NCBI GenBank assembly: GCA_003427395.1
Contig: BFEA01000303.1
Coordinates: 282,076-305,805 of the forward strand
From: Chara braunii
Taxonomy: Eukaryota > Streptophyta > Charophyceae > Charales > Characeae
Direction of reading: 5' to 3'
DNA: 23,730 bases
Shown piece after piece: positions 7,517 through 16,719 of the stretch (its first letter is position 1; each line of letters begins with the position of its first letter). The notes beneath the pieces were generated by a model. It made no database searches and was not told the origin of the DNA. It worked only from the letters and a program-made list of their open reading frames with translations. The position numbers and the translations under genes were made by a program.

Positions 7517-9257
7517 TGCACGATTCAGAAAAAGCATGGGAATGGACCACAGAGGTCCTACAAATACTCCAAAACCCTCGAGACCCCTGACAACCCCTCC
7601 AAGTTCTTCACCGCTGTCTTGCTCCCTGCCGAAATCTTCCAGGCCTCACACCCCCACATCCTGCTGGGTTACAGGGCAACACAATTCACCCCAGCTCTGG
7701 CCAGCGTCGTCCCAGCAGCAACCCTTGGTTGTCCCGTGGAATGCCCACCCCAAAGCATCCCCAGATCTTTCTACCAGGCCTCACGCTCCTGCATCAGCAG
7801 GTTACAGGGCAACACCCCAGCCCCGGCCAGCGTCGTTCTGGCATCGAACAACCGCAGATCACTTGAGTATAATTTCTCAGCAAACGGGACGACTCCCTCT
7901 TGGTGGCGGTGGACTGGGATTCTTCCTACCCCTTCCCACTCAATGAAGAATGGAGATACTCACACAGGGGTAAGGAATTCTCAGTCCCGGTCAGCCACAC
8001 CCAAGACCCATGGTGCTATGCTTGCAAGACACGAGGACACCTCTATACTGATGTGGACTGTCAGTCCAACCACAAGAAGAAGATTAAAGGGCTCGTGATC
8101 CCCCACGGACGAGGAGAGGTGGTACCCGGAAGAGAAAGAGCTGGAAGACTGGGTCTTCAGAGCTTATGCAGATGGGCGCCCTGGGATATGGCTATGGCAG
8201 GGGAAGGGCCAGCCTACAGCCTTTCCTTCCGGGGCCAAGGTAGTGACTAACGATGGCCATGAACCGAAGGGCAAACGAAGAGCCCACCAGGATCAGCAAG
8301 AAACTGGACAGAATGGGAAACATGTGGCCAGGGGAAGGGGAGCGAAGCTAGCAGGCCAATCAGACCGGAAGGAACCAGGAGAGGGCAGGCTAAAGGAAAC
8401 AAGGGTAAAAGCGCTGGGGCAGAGCCGACCCTGCCTGCCTACCAACCCCGCGATGACCCGAGCCTGCTAACGACCCGCCAAGTTTATAGACCCAAACAGG
8501 TCCAGCCTGTTGAAGGACTGGACCAAGCAGCTCATCCCCACCCCGCGGCGGCCTGGTCCCCTGAAAAAGTGAACCGAACAAGAATGAAAAATGGATCTGG
8601 CCAACAGCATGTTCCACAGGCTGTGGGGCTGCTAACCGCAGAGGGCCATCAACAGGCCGAACGACCTTACCAGCAGGGGAAGACTGACCCTCACACCAGA
8701 ACTGGCCATCAGCATGTTCCACAGGCTAAGGGGCAGTTAACCCCTATAACCCCTGCTCAGCTAGAGATACAGGGGCCGGATCAGGTGAATGTACAAGGGC
8801 AAGGGGTTCACAGGGGGAAAACAGCAACAGACACAGGGGCCATAACAGAGATCAGGATGCAAGGGCAAGGGGTTCAGAGGGTGACAACAGGCATAGGGGC
8901 CATAACAATTACTGAAATCGCAGAAACTGGACCGGGGATCAGGGCACAAGGTCAAGGGGATCAGGGGACAACATTCCACCGTCAACTGCTAACAACATCA
9001 GGCCCATTGAAGGCCCCCGAGCCCCATCGAAGGACGAAGAACAGAGCTCTGAAGACAACTAGCCATCACCAGTCACCACATGCCGGGAGACTCTTAACCC
9101 CTGTGGCATTAGGCCAGCTGCCTTCAGGCCAAGTGAAGGACCTCCAGCCCCAACAACAGACGAAGAACGGTGCTCAGAAGAGAACTGCCCTTCAGCACCC
9201 ACCACAAGCCGGGTCTAAGTTATCTCCTGTAGCAACGGGTCAACTACCTGCGCCCGA
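7517..9257 (+). pseudogene. Remnant of a gag-like retroelement protein with a zinc knuckle
   Basis: Reading frames that shift several times hold a plausible protein. There is an N-terminal SEKAWEWTTEVLQILQ helix-like piece (about 7517), then VDWDSSYPFPLNEEWRYSH (about 7909), then WCYACKTRGHLYTDVDC (8011-8061). The last is C-X2-C-X4-H-X6-C, close to the retroviral-type zinc knuckle with two extra spacing residues. After a frameshift near 8110 the text continues as ERWYPEEKELEDWVFRAYAD (about 8115-8175), then a long low-complexity, Gln/Gly/Thr-rich frame (about 8260-9257) with internal repeats. The frame is cut by the LTR starting at 9258. It is most likely the gag or ORF1 protein of another retroelement, into or beside which the main element inserted. 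Its family is not recognised. Confidence 0.55.
8590..9235 (+). repeat. Degenerate repeats within the low-complexity frame
   Basis: A motif of about 36 bp, read as (H)QHVPQA..GQLTP, recurs at about 8600, 8703, 9061 and 9187. A second motif, CAAGGGCAAGGGG...GGGGCCATAACA, recurs at 8794, 8860 and about 8947 and reads QGQGV..GAIT. The first two of these are 66 bp apart. Confidence 0.65.
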
Positions 9258-9483
9258 TGTGACGCGCAACCTCACGCCCTGCGCTGCTTTCCATTCGGAG
9301 TGCTAAGGGTGCGGAAAGGAAGCCCCGAAAAACAGCAAGATGGGGTGTGCCAAGGATTTTTGGAAATTTAAATTGAGTGTGGGGACACAGACAGAACTGA
9401 AATCCCCCGTGTTGGTCCAACGAAGTGAGCAACCTGGCAGGATTCGGCGCGCGAGGACTTTGCGATGCGGGGAAGTTTTGAAT

Positions 9484-10173
9484 TCAATCCAAAAAGTACT
9501 GTCGGACTTCCCACCGGGCCACGACTCGTCGTTTGGAGTGGAAGGGAGCGGGCACGTGTTTAGTATCCCGTTTTTGCACTGTCTCCCGACGCCGCACATT
9601 ACACAGTTCTGAGTCTGACGTGGAAGGTCTCAATCGCATGGCCCTTTCCTTATGCTCGTCCTCGTTCCGTGTTCGGTAATGGAACCCCTTCGACTGGTAG
9701 TGATCGAAACGTTGGCAATCACTGCACAAGGTGTTAGGCCAATGGGGTGCCACTGCCGCCCACGGAATGACGATCAACTCGTTGAAGGGTGGCAGCAGCG
9801 AGTACGACGGAAAATGCGTATCCACAATAACAAACCCAGCGCCTACGAACCCAGAACACCGATTCTCAAGAGGGAAATAATACTGCCCACCGATCTTTGC
9901 GACGACTTCTCGTATGTCCCACTCACAGATACGCGTCTTGTCCTCGTTATACGGGAAGGGACGAAGAGGGGATACGGGAGGCTGTTGCCTAGTCGGGTTG
10001 AGCCCGTTCGTCCACATGGCAAACAACTAGAAATAATTTAACCATTCGTCATGTGCATTCTATCCTAGCAATCCAATCAGAAAGGCCAGACAGGAGAAAC
10101 AGAGGGGGCGGAGAAAGAGAAAGGAAAACTCATGTGTGGCGAGACGCGGTCTTAGATTGTGCGTCGCATACGT
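9484..10173 (-). pseudogene. LTR-encoded ORF, left copy (about 230 codons, start lost)
   Basis: The sense frame of the 3' LTR is open from an ATG at 10017 to the stop at 9484-9486, 177 codons. Homology with the right copy extends the same frame to 10173, where the right copy's ATG reads ACG. Two TAG codons lie in the extension: one matches TTG and one TGG in the right copy. The only indel between copies is a 9-nt in-frame deletion near 10036. The C-terminal half contains CSDCQRFDHYQSKGFHYR and a basic tail ending in QYFLD. Function unknown. It lies in R/U5, downstream of the TATA candidate. See the right copy for the N-terminal hydrophobic segment. Confidence 0.6.
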
Positions 10174-11010
10174 ACTCGCAATATTCCTTCGTCAATCACA
10201 ACTCAAAGCATTCCTGCAATTTTAAATCCCAACAACATTACCCCTGCCATCGACCCGCCCTCATCAAGACGAGTTTCGTACCCGTTCACTCTCTTCTCCC
10301 ATGCAGACATTCACTGTGGAAGGTGCGAAAATGACAACCATGCAATTTCCCAACGGGGTGGCGTTGAGGGAAGAACCCTTAGCGGTCGATACACACGCAT
10401 CCACCGTTCACAAGACAGAACCCACTAGTTCGGGGGAGTACCCAGGAAACTAATGGAAGAATTCCGGAGAAAACCACTCTGACGCAGTCATTACATTCAT
10501 TCCATCATACGCCAACTTTTGACTTATTACATAGAACCATCCATACAAGGAAGAAGGAGAAGGAGAACTGCGACAGAAACAGGCGGGGATATCAAGATCA
10601 GAGGGAAGGGTTACACTGAAATGGAGAGAGAAAAAGAAGGTTCGGCTTTACCGCCGCAAGGTCACACCAAAGAAGAGATTCGTAACCAAGAGGGCGCATT
10701 CGCCATTAAATTCCAACACGACCCCGGACCAGTCATCCACTCAACTCACATCACCTGTCCACATCTCCATCACCGACGATCCCGGCCGTCGCGTGTTATC
10801 CTCCACCACTACGATCGTCACCCCGCCGACTTAGTCTCGACGTGGCTTACCTGGATCCCACAGTCCGTCGTGGCGACCTAGCGCACCGCCAGCCAGTCTA
10901 TAGTTGGCTCGTCAAGACTTTCCGACTCGCATCGTACACATCACCTAGCCACAACTTCCCAAAAGCTGGCCGATGAGTTGAGAGAGAGTTTTGCGGGGGT
11001 GCCGACATAA

Positions 11011-11016
11011 TTTATA
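11011..11016 (-). promoter_or_regulatory. Candidate TATA box of the LTR promoter
   Basis: On the minus strand the sequence reads AACTATAAATTATG, a good TATA box, in the middle of the 3' LTR. The matching site in the 5' LTR (22124-22129) reads TATGAA, so this copy preserves what was probably the ancestral box. It would set the U3/R boundary about 1 kb from the outer LTR end. Prediction from motif only. Confidence 0.5.
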
Positions 11017-11779
11017 GTTGCGAGAAGGGAGAGAGATGTGGAGAAGGGCGGAGGGTAAGGCAGAGGAGGGCATAGGGGAGTTTTGGAGCGACCGCCCATC
11101 GAAAGCCATGTTGATCCCTCCTAACTCGACCTCAACCAATCAGAATCGTCGTGCAGTAAGAACTTACACGACGTTTCTCCTTAGCTGGATGGGGAGAAAG
11201 GATCAACTGGGTTTTCGAGCGCGGATCTTAGAGCGGGAAGAAGAGGAGCGCGAAGGATAGCACGAAACGGGTCCAAGATTTCAGATGATCAAGAAGGAGA
11301 AAAAAGACGCGTGCGGAGAAGGGGAGGGAAAAACAATTACATGAGGAGGGAGCGAGACAGTATATGCGCGAAAAGAGGTGATGGGAGAAGCGTGGGGAGG
11401 AAGGAGAAGGGAGCTTGCTTACATGGCGTCGGTCAGCAAGAGGGAAATGGGCACCGAGACAGTTGCTGCAGTCTTTTTCCGATCCTATGCTAATTCAAAA
11501 TTGAAAGTACCATATCCGCACGCAAAACAGGCCCGGGAAAAAAAGTCTTCCGTCGATCCATATTCCTTCAAGAATTTCCCAGAGTTTCCAAGGTCGAGGC
11601 TGAGAACATTCGCGCATGGAAGATCGCGCGACATTCCGATAATTCCGGGATTTCTAACTGCCGAGCCAAATTCCAAGCGCGCTCGTTAAGGCGCGTGAAA
11701 TTTCCATGTATTTTCAAAACAACAACAAGGAAAAGAAAGGAAACTTGATAGATTTTCGCAAGGTACCTTTAATCGGGCA

Positions 11780-11959
11780 NNNNNNNNNNNNNNNNNNNNN
11801 NNNNNNNNNNNNNNNNNNNNNNNNNNNNNNNNNNNNNNNNNNNNNNNNNNNNNNNNNNNNNNNNNNNNNNNNNNNNNNNNNNNNNNNNNNNNNNNNNNNN
11901 NNNNNNNNNNNNNNNNNNNNNNNNNNNNNNNNNNNNNNNNNNNNNNNNNNNNNNNNNNN
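11780..11959. other. Assembly gap, 180 N
   Basis: Unresolved bases inside the 3' LTR. The sequence on each side aligns to 22890 and 22961 in the right LTR, which has only 70 bp between them, including a run of 10 G. The gap length is probably a placeholder or an overestimate. Confidence 0.95.
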
Positions 11960-12283
11960 AAAACACGGAAAAAGGAAGGGGTCCGGAAGCTAGTACATCA
12001 CATATGTGACGCGCAGGGGGTTCCAAAATTATGCGATCTCCTGATTGCATGTCTTGGCGAAGAAGGAAAGAGGGGGATGAGAGGATGCATGAGGAACCAA
12101 GCGTATCCGGAGGGAGTATGCTTCGTATCAAGCAGGTAACCGAGCCAGAGTTTATGTTGACGCCAACTTCAATTCCAATTTCTTCGCGAGTCTGCTGGCT
12201 CAAGCTGCTGGAACCGCCGAAGGTCGTCCAGGTGACGCCATCATCGTCTGCGGATTCTCCGTGTGCTCTGCACCCTTGCCTTG

Positions 12284-12877
12284 CTACGGAAAATCCGCCC
12301 GACAATAGTCAACAAGGAGGGGACGATGGAGGGGTCGGGGCCATTCAGGCGGGAGCGGAGGGAAATAATCCTCCGCTTCATCACCGAGATCGACAAAATG
12401 TGCAATCCGATGTGCGCGGGGGAAACGATGATTGGGTCGAGACAGGGAAAGGAGGTAATCGGGGTATAGGGAGGGAATAGTTCGGTGGACGTTGTCTCTT
12501 AGGGACTCGTAGTCCTCCGTAGCAAGAAAGGTGTCGGAAATGACGCAGTACAACTCCATATGGTTGGACCGCGTCCAGGCGACACTAAAGAGAAGGATAT
12601 TGAGAGGGAAGTAGGGGGATTGATGGGGGAAGACCGTGCAAAGGAGGCGAGAGGCGAAGTGATGGCAGAAGAAGCCGCTCGCAAAAACGCGATAGTCCAG
12701 AGGGAATTCGAGGTGGGGGAGAGGTTGGAAGCAGAGGAAGTCAAGGGGGCGGCGGAAGACGGGACGAGGACGGTACGTTCGGGCCGGGAGGAGGACGGGG
12801 ATGAAGCACGGAGGGGGCGGAAGCGGCCGGAGAAGGTGAGCGAGGGCGGCGGCGCCTTCGAGAGGCTGGCACGCCAT
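12284..12877 (-). CDS. Element ORF4, 197 aa, unknown function
   Basis: An uninterrupted 197-codon frame begins MACQPLEGAAALAH at 12877, about 98 nt after the stop of ORF3, and ends at TAG 12284-12286. The N-terminal half is Pro/Arg-rich, then Phe/Leu-rich. The C-terminal half looks globular, with LYCVISDTFLATEDYESLRD and HFVDLGDEAEDYFPPLPPE. If the TAG was once CAG, the frame would run about 30 codons further, ending shortly before the LTR. No domain is recognised. The complementary strand also carries a 109-codon open frame, so coding status is inferred from strand, position and residue texture only. No PPT was found between it and the LTR. Confidence 0.5.
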   Translation of the reverse strand: MACQPLEGAAALAHLLRPLPPPPCFIPVLLPARTYRPRPVFRRPLDFLCFQPLPHLEFPLDYRVFASGFFCHHFASRLLCTVFPHQSPYFPLNILLFSVAWTRSNHMELYCVISDTFLATEDYESLRDNVHRTIPSLYPDYLLSLSRPNHRFPRAHRIAHFVDLGDEAEDYFPPLPPEWPRPLHRPLLVDYCRADFP

Positions 12878-12975
12878 CGTGCCGGCTAACAGCGTTCTTA
12901 GGGGACAGCGGGATTCAGGACTGATCCTCCTTGAGCGAGTGGCGGTGCCTGCGAAGCTTCCCGGGGTTCAGGCGC

Positions 12976-13683
12976 TTATGCCTCTCCTTCCTCCTTGGAA
13001 ATCGACTGGGCTTCTGGCTCTTCTTCCCCCGAAAGTTTGGCGATGGCTATGCGACCTGGATCGTCGTCTGATGGCAACTCTCCGTTCTCTCGATGTGCTT
13101 GCCAAAATTCGTCGAAGTCGGAATTGTCGGGTGCGAGCTCGTCCAGGTCCAAATAACACCAGGCCTTCGGATAGTGGTTGCTCAGGTACTGCCCGTAATC
13201 TTCCGTACAGTTTGCCCAGATTACGGTTGGCGTCAACTTTTTTTCTAGCGTTTCAGGCCCCGCCTGCTTCGGATCACTTGGATTGTAGGAGATGATGTCC
13301 ATCGGTAAATCGTCGACGAGCTGCGACAAAAAGGCAAGGAGTTCGTAGGCGACCATGGCTCGTCCTCCCTTGGCGATCTCTCCACACAACAATCCCACCA
13401 ACGTTCCGTCGGTAGCAGACTCGTTCGGCCACAGCTGAGCTAGTACCACCGAGATCTCGTGAGAGTGCTCCAATTCCCAATTGTTGTAGTAGCGTGACCA
13501 GTGGCACCTCACCGTGAGCATACACACACTGACCGTTGCGAACTCAGTCCACTTGCGAACGTAGGCAGAACTGAATGGGAGGGTAGAGGAGGGATGGATT
13601 TCTAGAGTGAGGAGGGGGTTCGCCCAGGATGGTCAGATGATCAGGAGGTCGGAGGGGAAAGAGAAGGTGGAAAAGCGATTCAT
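12976..13683 (-). pseudogene. Element ORF3, 235 codons, overlaps ORF2 stop by ATGA
   Basis: ATG at 13683-13681 overlaps the ORF2 stop TGA (13682-13680). The frame runs to TAA 12978-12976 with one internal TGA at codon 17 (13635-13633), which would be CGA (Arg) before a C-to-T change. The product looks globular and acidic toward the end. It has an aromatic segment SRYYNNWELEHSHEISVVL, a middle with GEIAKGGRAMVAYELLAFL, an Asp/Glu-rich DLDELAPDNSDFDEFW and a Glu-rich tail. I recognise no domain. A nucleocapsid, protease or envelope match is not evident. Its position after pol is where gypsy elements carry extra or env-like ORFs, but no signal peptide or membrane segment is visible. Confidence 0.6.
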
Positions 13684-14165
13684 TGGTGCGCGGGGTAGGG
13701 ATGAAGATGGGGGAGAGGGCGAGAGGGGCGGTCAGTAGAGCTGGTCCGGAGGGAGAAGGTGTCGATACAATCGGTCCCCACTACTTGTCGCCCCGGCTAG
13801 GCCAATCGCTGCCGCCAATTAGCTGCCAACTCTTGTCCCCACCTGTAAAGGTCGGTCACCACTGCGTCGCGCCGCTGTACGCCGATAGTGCACAAATCGC
13901 CACTTAAAAGTACCACCACCGTCACGTCGCTCTGAGTCGGCCGCGAAAAGCGCCGAACTCCCAAAGCTTCCGCCAAGACGACTACTGAACGTCGATCGGT
14001 TGATATGGTGATCTCTACGGCGGCACACCAAGCTCCGTCGCCGAAGAGTTGCGCAAATCGAATAAGATCGAGACTAAGACGGGGATGCGCGACCTGGCAA
14101 AATTGCAACAGGGTTCAAGGTTGAAGAAGCTGAGCAGGGATGGCTGGCTCAATGATAAAGCTCAT
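13680..14165 (-). pseudogene. Element ORF2, 161 codons, overlaps pol stop by ATGA
   Basis: ATG at 14165-14163 overlaps the pol stop TGA (14164-14162). The frame then runs 161 codons to TGA 13682-13680, itself overlapping the ORF3 start. Two internal stops interrupt it: TGA at codon 17 (14117-14115) and TAG (13799-13797), explicable as former CGA and CAG. The readable core begins LLQFCQVAHPRLSLDLIRFA and includes VEITISTDRRSVVVLAEAL and VVTDLYRWGQELAANWRQRL, an alpha/beta-like texture. No known domain recognised. The exact multiple-of-three length between two ATGA overlaps supports it as a real gene of the element. Confidence 0.6.
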
Positions 14166-14443
14166 GGCGAAGGTGAGGGGGAGGTAGATGTGGATGAAGG
14201 AGAGGACGCGAGTTCTTCGGTCGCGTCGGAGGAAGAAGAAAGAGATGGATTAAGGTTCTCAGAAGGAGGGAGAGGACGAAGGTAGGAAGTGTGGCGGACA
14301 ATGGGGAGGGAGCTATGGTTGGCGCTAGCTTCGGGTGCGATGCACACCGTGTAAGCTCCGTTGGGGCCGAGCTCTACGACGCGGAAACAGCCAGAAAACT
14401 TGGGAGCGAGTTTGCGGTCGCGTGCACATTTGCGTACCTGCAC
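14162..14443 (-). other. Integrase C-terminal GPY/F-like domain and Ser/Pro tail
   Basis: KLGDLVQVRK, KLAPKFSGCFRVVELGPNG and IVRHTSYLRPLP match the gypsy integrase C-terminal module (GPY/F, here G-C-F), which helps bind DNA. No chromodomain follows. The protein ends in a Ser/Pro/acidic tail at TGA 14164-14162, where the ORF2 ATG overlaps. Confidence 0.8.
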
Positions 14444-15375
14444 CAGATCCCCTAACTTATATTGGTGTTGGGGGCCGGCATTCCCGTTCCGGGCCTCCTA
14501 GCTACGGACCTGCCTACCGTGGGCCAGCTCGGTCATTTTCTGTCTTTTCCGGGACAGCTTAGAAACAACCCTTTCCATCAAATCCGCATATCTCTTGGCT
14601 TTGGCCTTAAGGGCTGCACGCGTGTCCCGTCCCCCTTTGTCGGTAATTTCTGTGGTACTCCGATTGTCGACACATGGGAGGCTATTAGTTCGAAGCTGGA
14701 AGGGGGTGAACCCTGTGGACTCATGAGGGGTGGCTCGGTGGATTCCGACGATTTGATGGACAATCTCGGGCCACGGACGCATGTCGCGGGCCGCTAAGTT
14801 CTTACAGAGGGCGGTCTTAATCATGCGATTCGTATTCTCTGCCAGCCCGTTCGATTGAGAAACATGGGGAGCAGTGTGTCGGAGCGTAACGTCACGACGC
14901 ATTAGTAATTCCTCTACCTCACCCTTAAATTCCGATCCATCGTCGGTTAGAATCTCCTCTGTATCTAGGTGGGTATTGAGGAATCGATCGATATATGTGG
15001 CTATCTCTGAGGCCTTTCGAGTTCTACACGGATAGACTTCGATGTATTTTGAGAAATGATCGATCAACACCAAGAGAATGGAGTATTCGCAGTGGTTGGG
15101 GCCAGGTGGCACGTCTATATTAGTTGTATCTATACTGCCCCGCGGAAACGGCCGTTCTACCTCTGTTGGGACTATCGTATTTGGCCGACTGAGGGGCGCG
15201 CGGTCTACAGTACAGACTAGACAGTTAGCGACCACGTGCTTCACATCGTCACGGATATTAGACCAGAACCATCGATTTTGGTCGATAGTTGCCTCGGTGA
15301 CACGTATCGCGAAATGAGCGGCCTGTTCTTCGTACGCGGACCTAGTCTAGTCATATCTCTGAAAAGGGTGGGGAA
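14443..15375 (-). other. Integrase: zinc-binding N-terminus and DDE catalytic core
   Basis: The N-terminal HHCC motif is partly kept: AAHFAIRVTEATI, then VVANCLVC. The first His position reads TAC (Tyr), consistent with CAC. The core has NIDVPPG (Asp 15113-15115), ILTDDGSEF (Asp 14942-14944, with TDD replacing the usual TDN) and GLAENTNR (Glu 14837-14839), giving D-X34-E. HRATPHESTGFTPFQL follows, as in other gypsy integrases. TAG at 15347 and 14498 interrupt the frame, and a one-base shift near 15365 separates it from the PHD side. Confidence 0.92.
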
Positions 15376-15628
15376 CCGTCAACCATAGCCCTGATCCGTC
15401 CGTCTTGAGTTTTTGCAAATGTCCGTTGATCCATCGATAATCTCGGGATCTTTCGGTAGCCCGACGTCTGTCATGCTTAGTGAGATGGTCCAAGGGTAGG
15501 CCTGCTAATTTAGCTAATATTAAGATTTTATCTGTCCATACCTCCGCTCGTCGGTATTTCTCGTCGTATTCAAGGCCGTCTGTTCGGGCAGCCTCGAATC
15601 GAACCTCAGTAGGAAGTTTGTCCGTCCT

Positions 15629-15790
15629 ACACAGGGGGCATTTCCATTCCTTACTACTTGTTCAGTATCGAATGCACGCAACGTGCGCACGGTTGACACA
15701 TGTGGCACAATTCACCCAATCGGCAAATCCAGATTCGAAGGGGTAACAGTTTACTCCGTAAACTCGGGAAATATACGTGCAAAAATAACA
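15629..15790 (-). other. PHD-type zinc finger between RNase H and integrase
   Basis: Zinc-ligand pattern C-X2-C (CYFC, from 15790), X23, C-X2-C-X4-H-X2-C (WVNCATCVNRAHVAC), X11, C-X2-C (EWKCPLC, ending 15629). This is C4HC3 with Trp two residues before the third Cys and Trp two before the seventh, both typical of PHD fingers. One TGA (15662-15664) lies between the sixth and seventh ligands and is in frame with both halves, so it was probably CGA. PHD fingers read histone H3 tails in many proteins; a targeting role for integration is inference. A RING-type fold is the alternative, but the ligand order and Trp fit PHD better. Confidence 0.75.
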
Positions 15791-15989
15791 AAATTTGTCC
15801 GGGAGAGTGGCGAGAAAATCCGAATGGGCGAGGGGATCAGAAGAGGTGGGGGAGACTGAGTCAGGGGGAGTTTCCATCGTTCCGAGAGACGAGAATCGGA
15901 AGGGGAAGGGGAGGGTCGGGTACACGTGTCCACTTCGCCCTTCGGTAGAATCCCCACTTGTCCGTATCGAGGCTCGTTCACCAGTTCCG

Positions 15990-16719
15990 GGTCGCGCCAG
16001 GGGGTCACTTCCTCACTCCTTGGCACCTTGTCAGGACGGTGAAGTCTTGTCAGTCCGTCTGCGTTGCCGTGTTTCTCGTGTTTTCGATGTCGGATGTCAA
16101 AGTCCATGCTCTACAGTATGGTGGCCCATCGCCCGATCGTGCCTGAGTAATCCTTGGACTTCTTAAGCGCCAACAGCGGTTTGTGGTCGGTTACCAACAT
16201 AAATCTTTGGCCATACAAGTACGCTCGAAAATGACTGATCCCCCAAAAGGCTGCATACCACTCCCCCGTCGGGGCCATGTAGTTGCGCTTACAAGACGAC
16301 ACCGTCTTGGACGCGTATTCCACCACGTGTTTGAGACCGTCGGGTCCCACCTGGGCCAAGATCGCTGAAACCGCTTCCGGTTGCCAATCAGTGATGAGAA
16401 CAAAGGGTTTTTCCGGGTCCGGCCTTATGACGACCGGGGCCGAAACCAGGGTCGCCTTGAGTTCTCCAAAAGGCCGTTCGCATTGCGGGGTCCAAATCAA
16501 CGGTTGATCATTCTTTAGCAGATTTGTGAGTGGTCCCGCGATCGCTGCAAACCCCTTGATGAACCTTCGATAGTACGATGCCAAACCCAAAAAGACGCGA
16601 ACTTGCGTTATGGACGTCGGCACCGGCGTGTCTTTTACAACTGTCACTTTCTGGGGCTCTGGTTGTAACCCTTGATTCGTGACGACGTGGCCGAGGAAGG
16701 AGATCTCTGTGAGGAAAAA
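15990..16719 (-). other. Connection and RNase H domain
   Basis: After the FLGHVV and VRVFLGLASYYRRFIKGFA connection motifs comes an RNase H domain with FVLITDW (first Asp), EWYAAFWGISHFRAYLYG (Glu) and VTDHKPLLALK (Asp), then the IRHRKHEKHGNADGLTRL end block. TAG 16111-16113 stands where gypsy elements have Gln in a LQ..DF context, so CAG to TAG is the likely change. Confidence 0.92.

Larger units (their letters stand above)
9258..12002 (-). repeat. 3' LTR (left copy)
   Basis: Matches the right LTR throughout. It begins TGTGACGCGCAACC at 9258 and ends GTACATCACA at 12002. Length is 2745 including a 180-base gap. In the right copy the same interval is 70 bp, so the true length is probably close to 2635. 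Relative to the element, U3 is at the high-coordinate end and U5 at the low end. Confidence 0.93.

Noticed and set aside
12560-12889. Plus-strand 109-codon frame, Glu/Arg-rich
   Set aside because: It is antisense to ORF4 and the element, and reflects the purine bias of that strand. Element genes are all on the minus strand.
14162-14443. Chromodomain after the integrase
   Set aside because: The C-terminal sequence shows GPY/F-like motifs and then a Ser/Pro tail, with none of the aromatic chromodomain residues.
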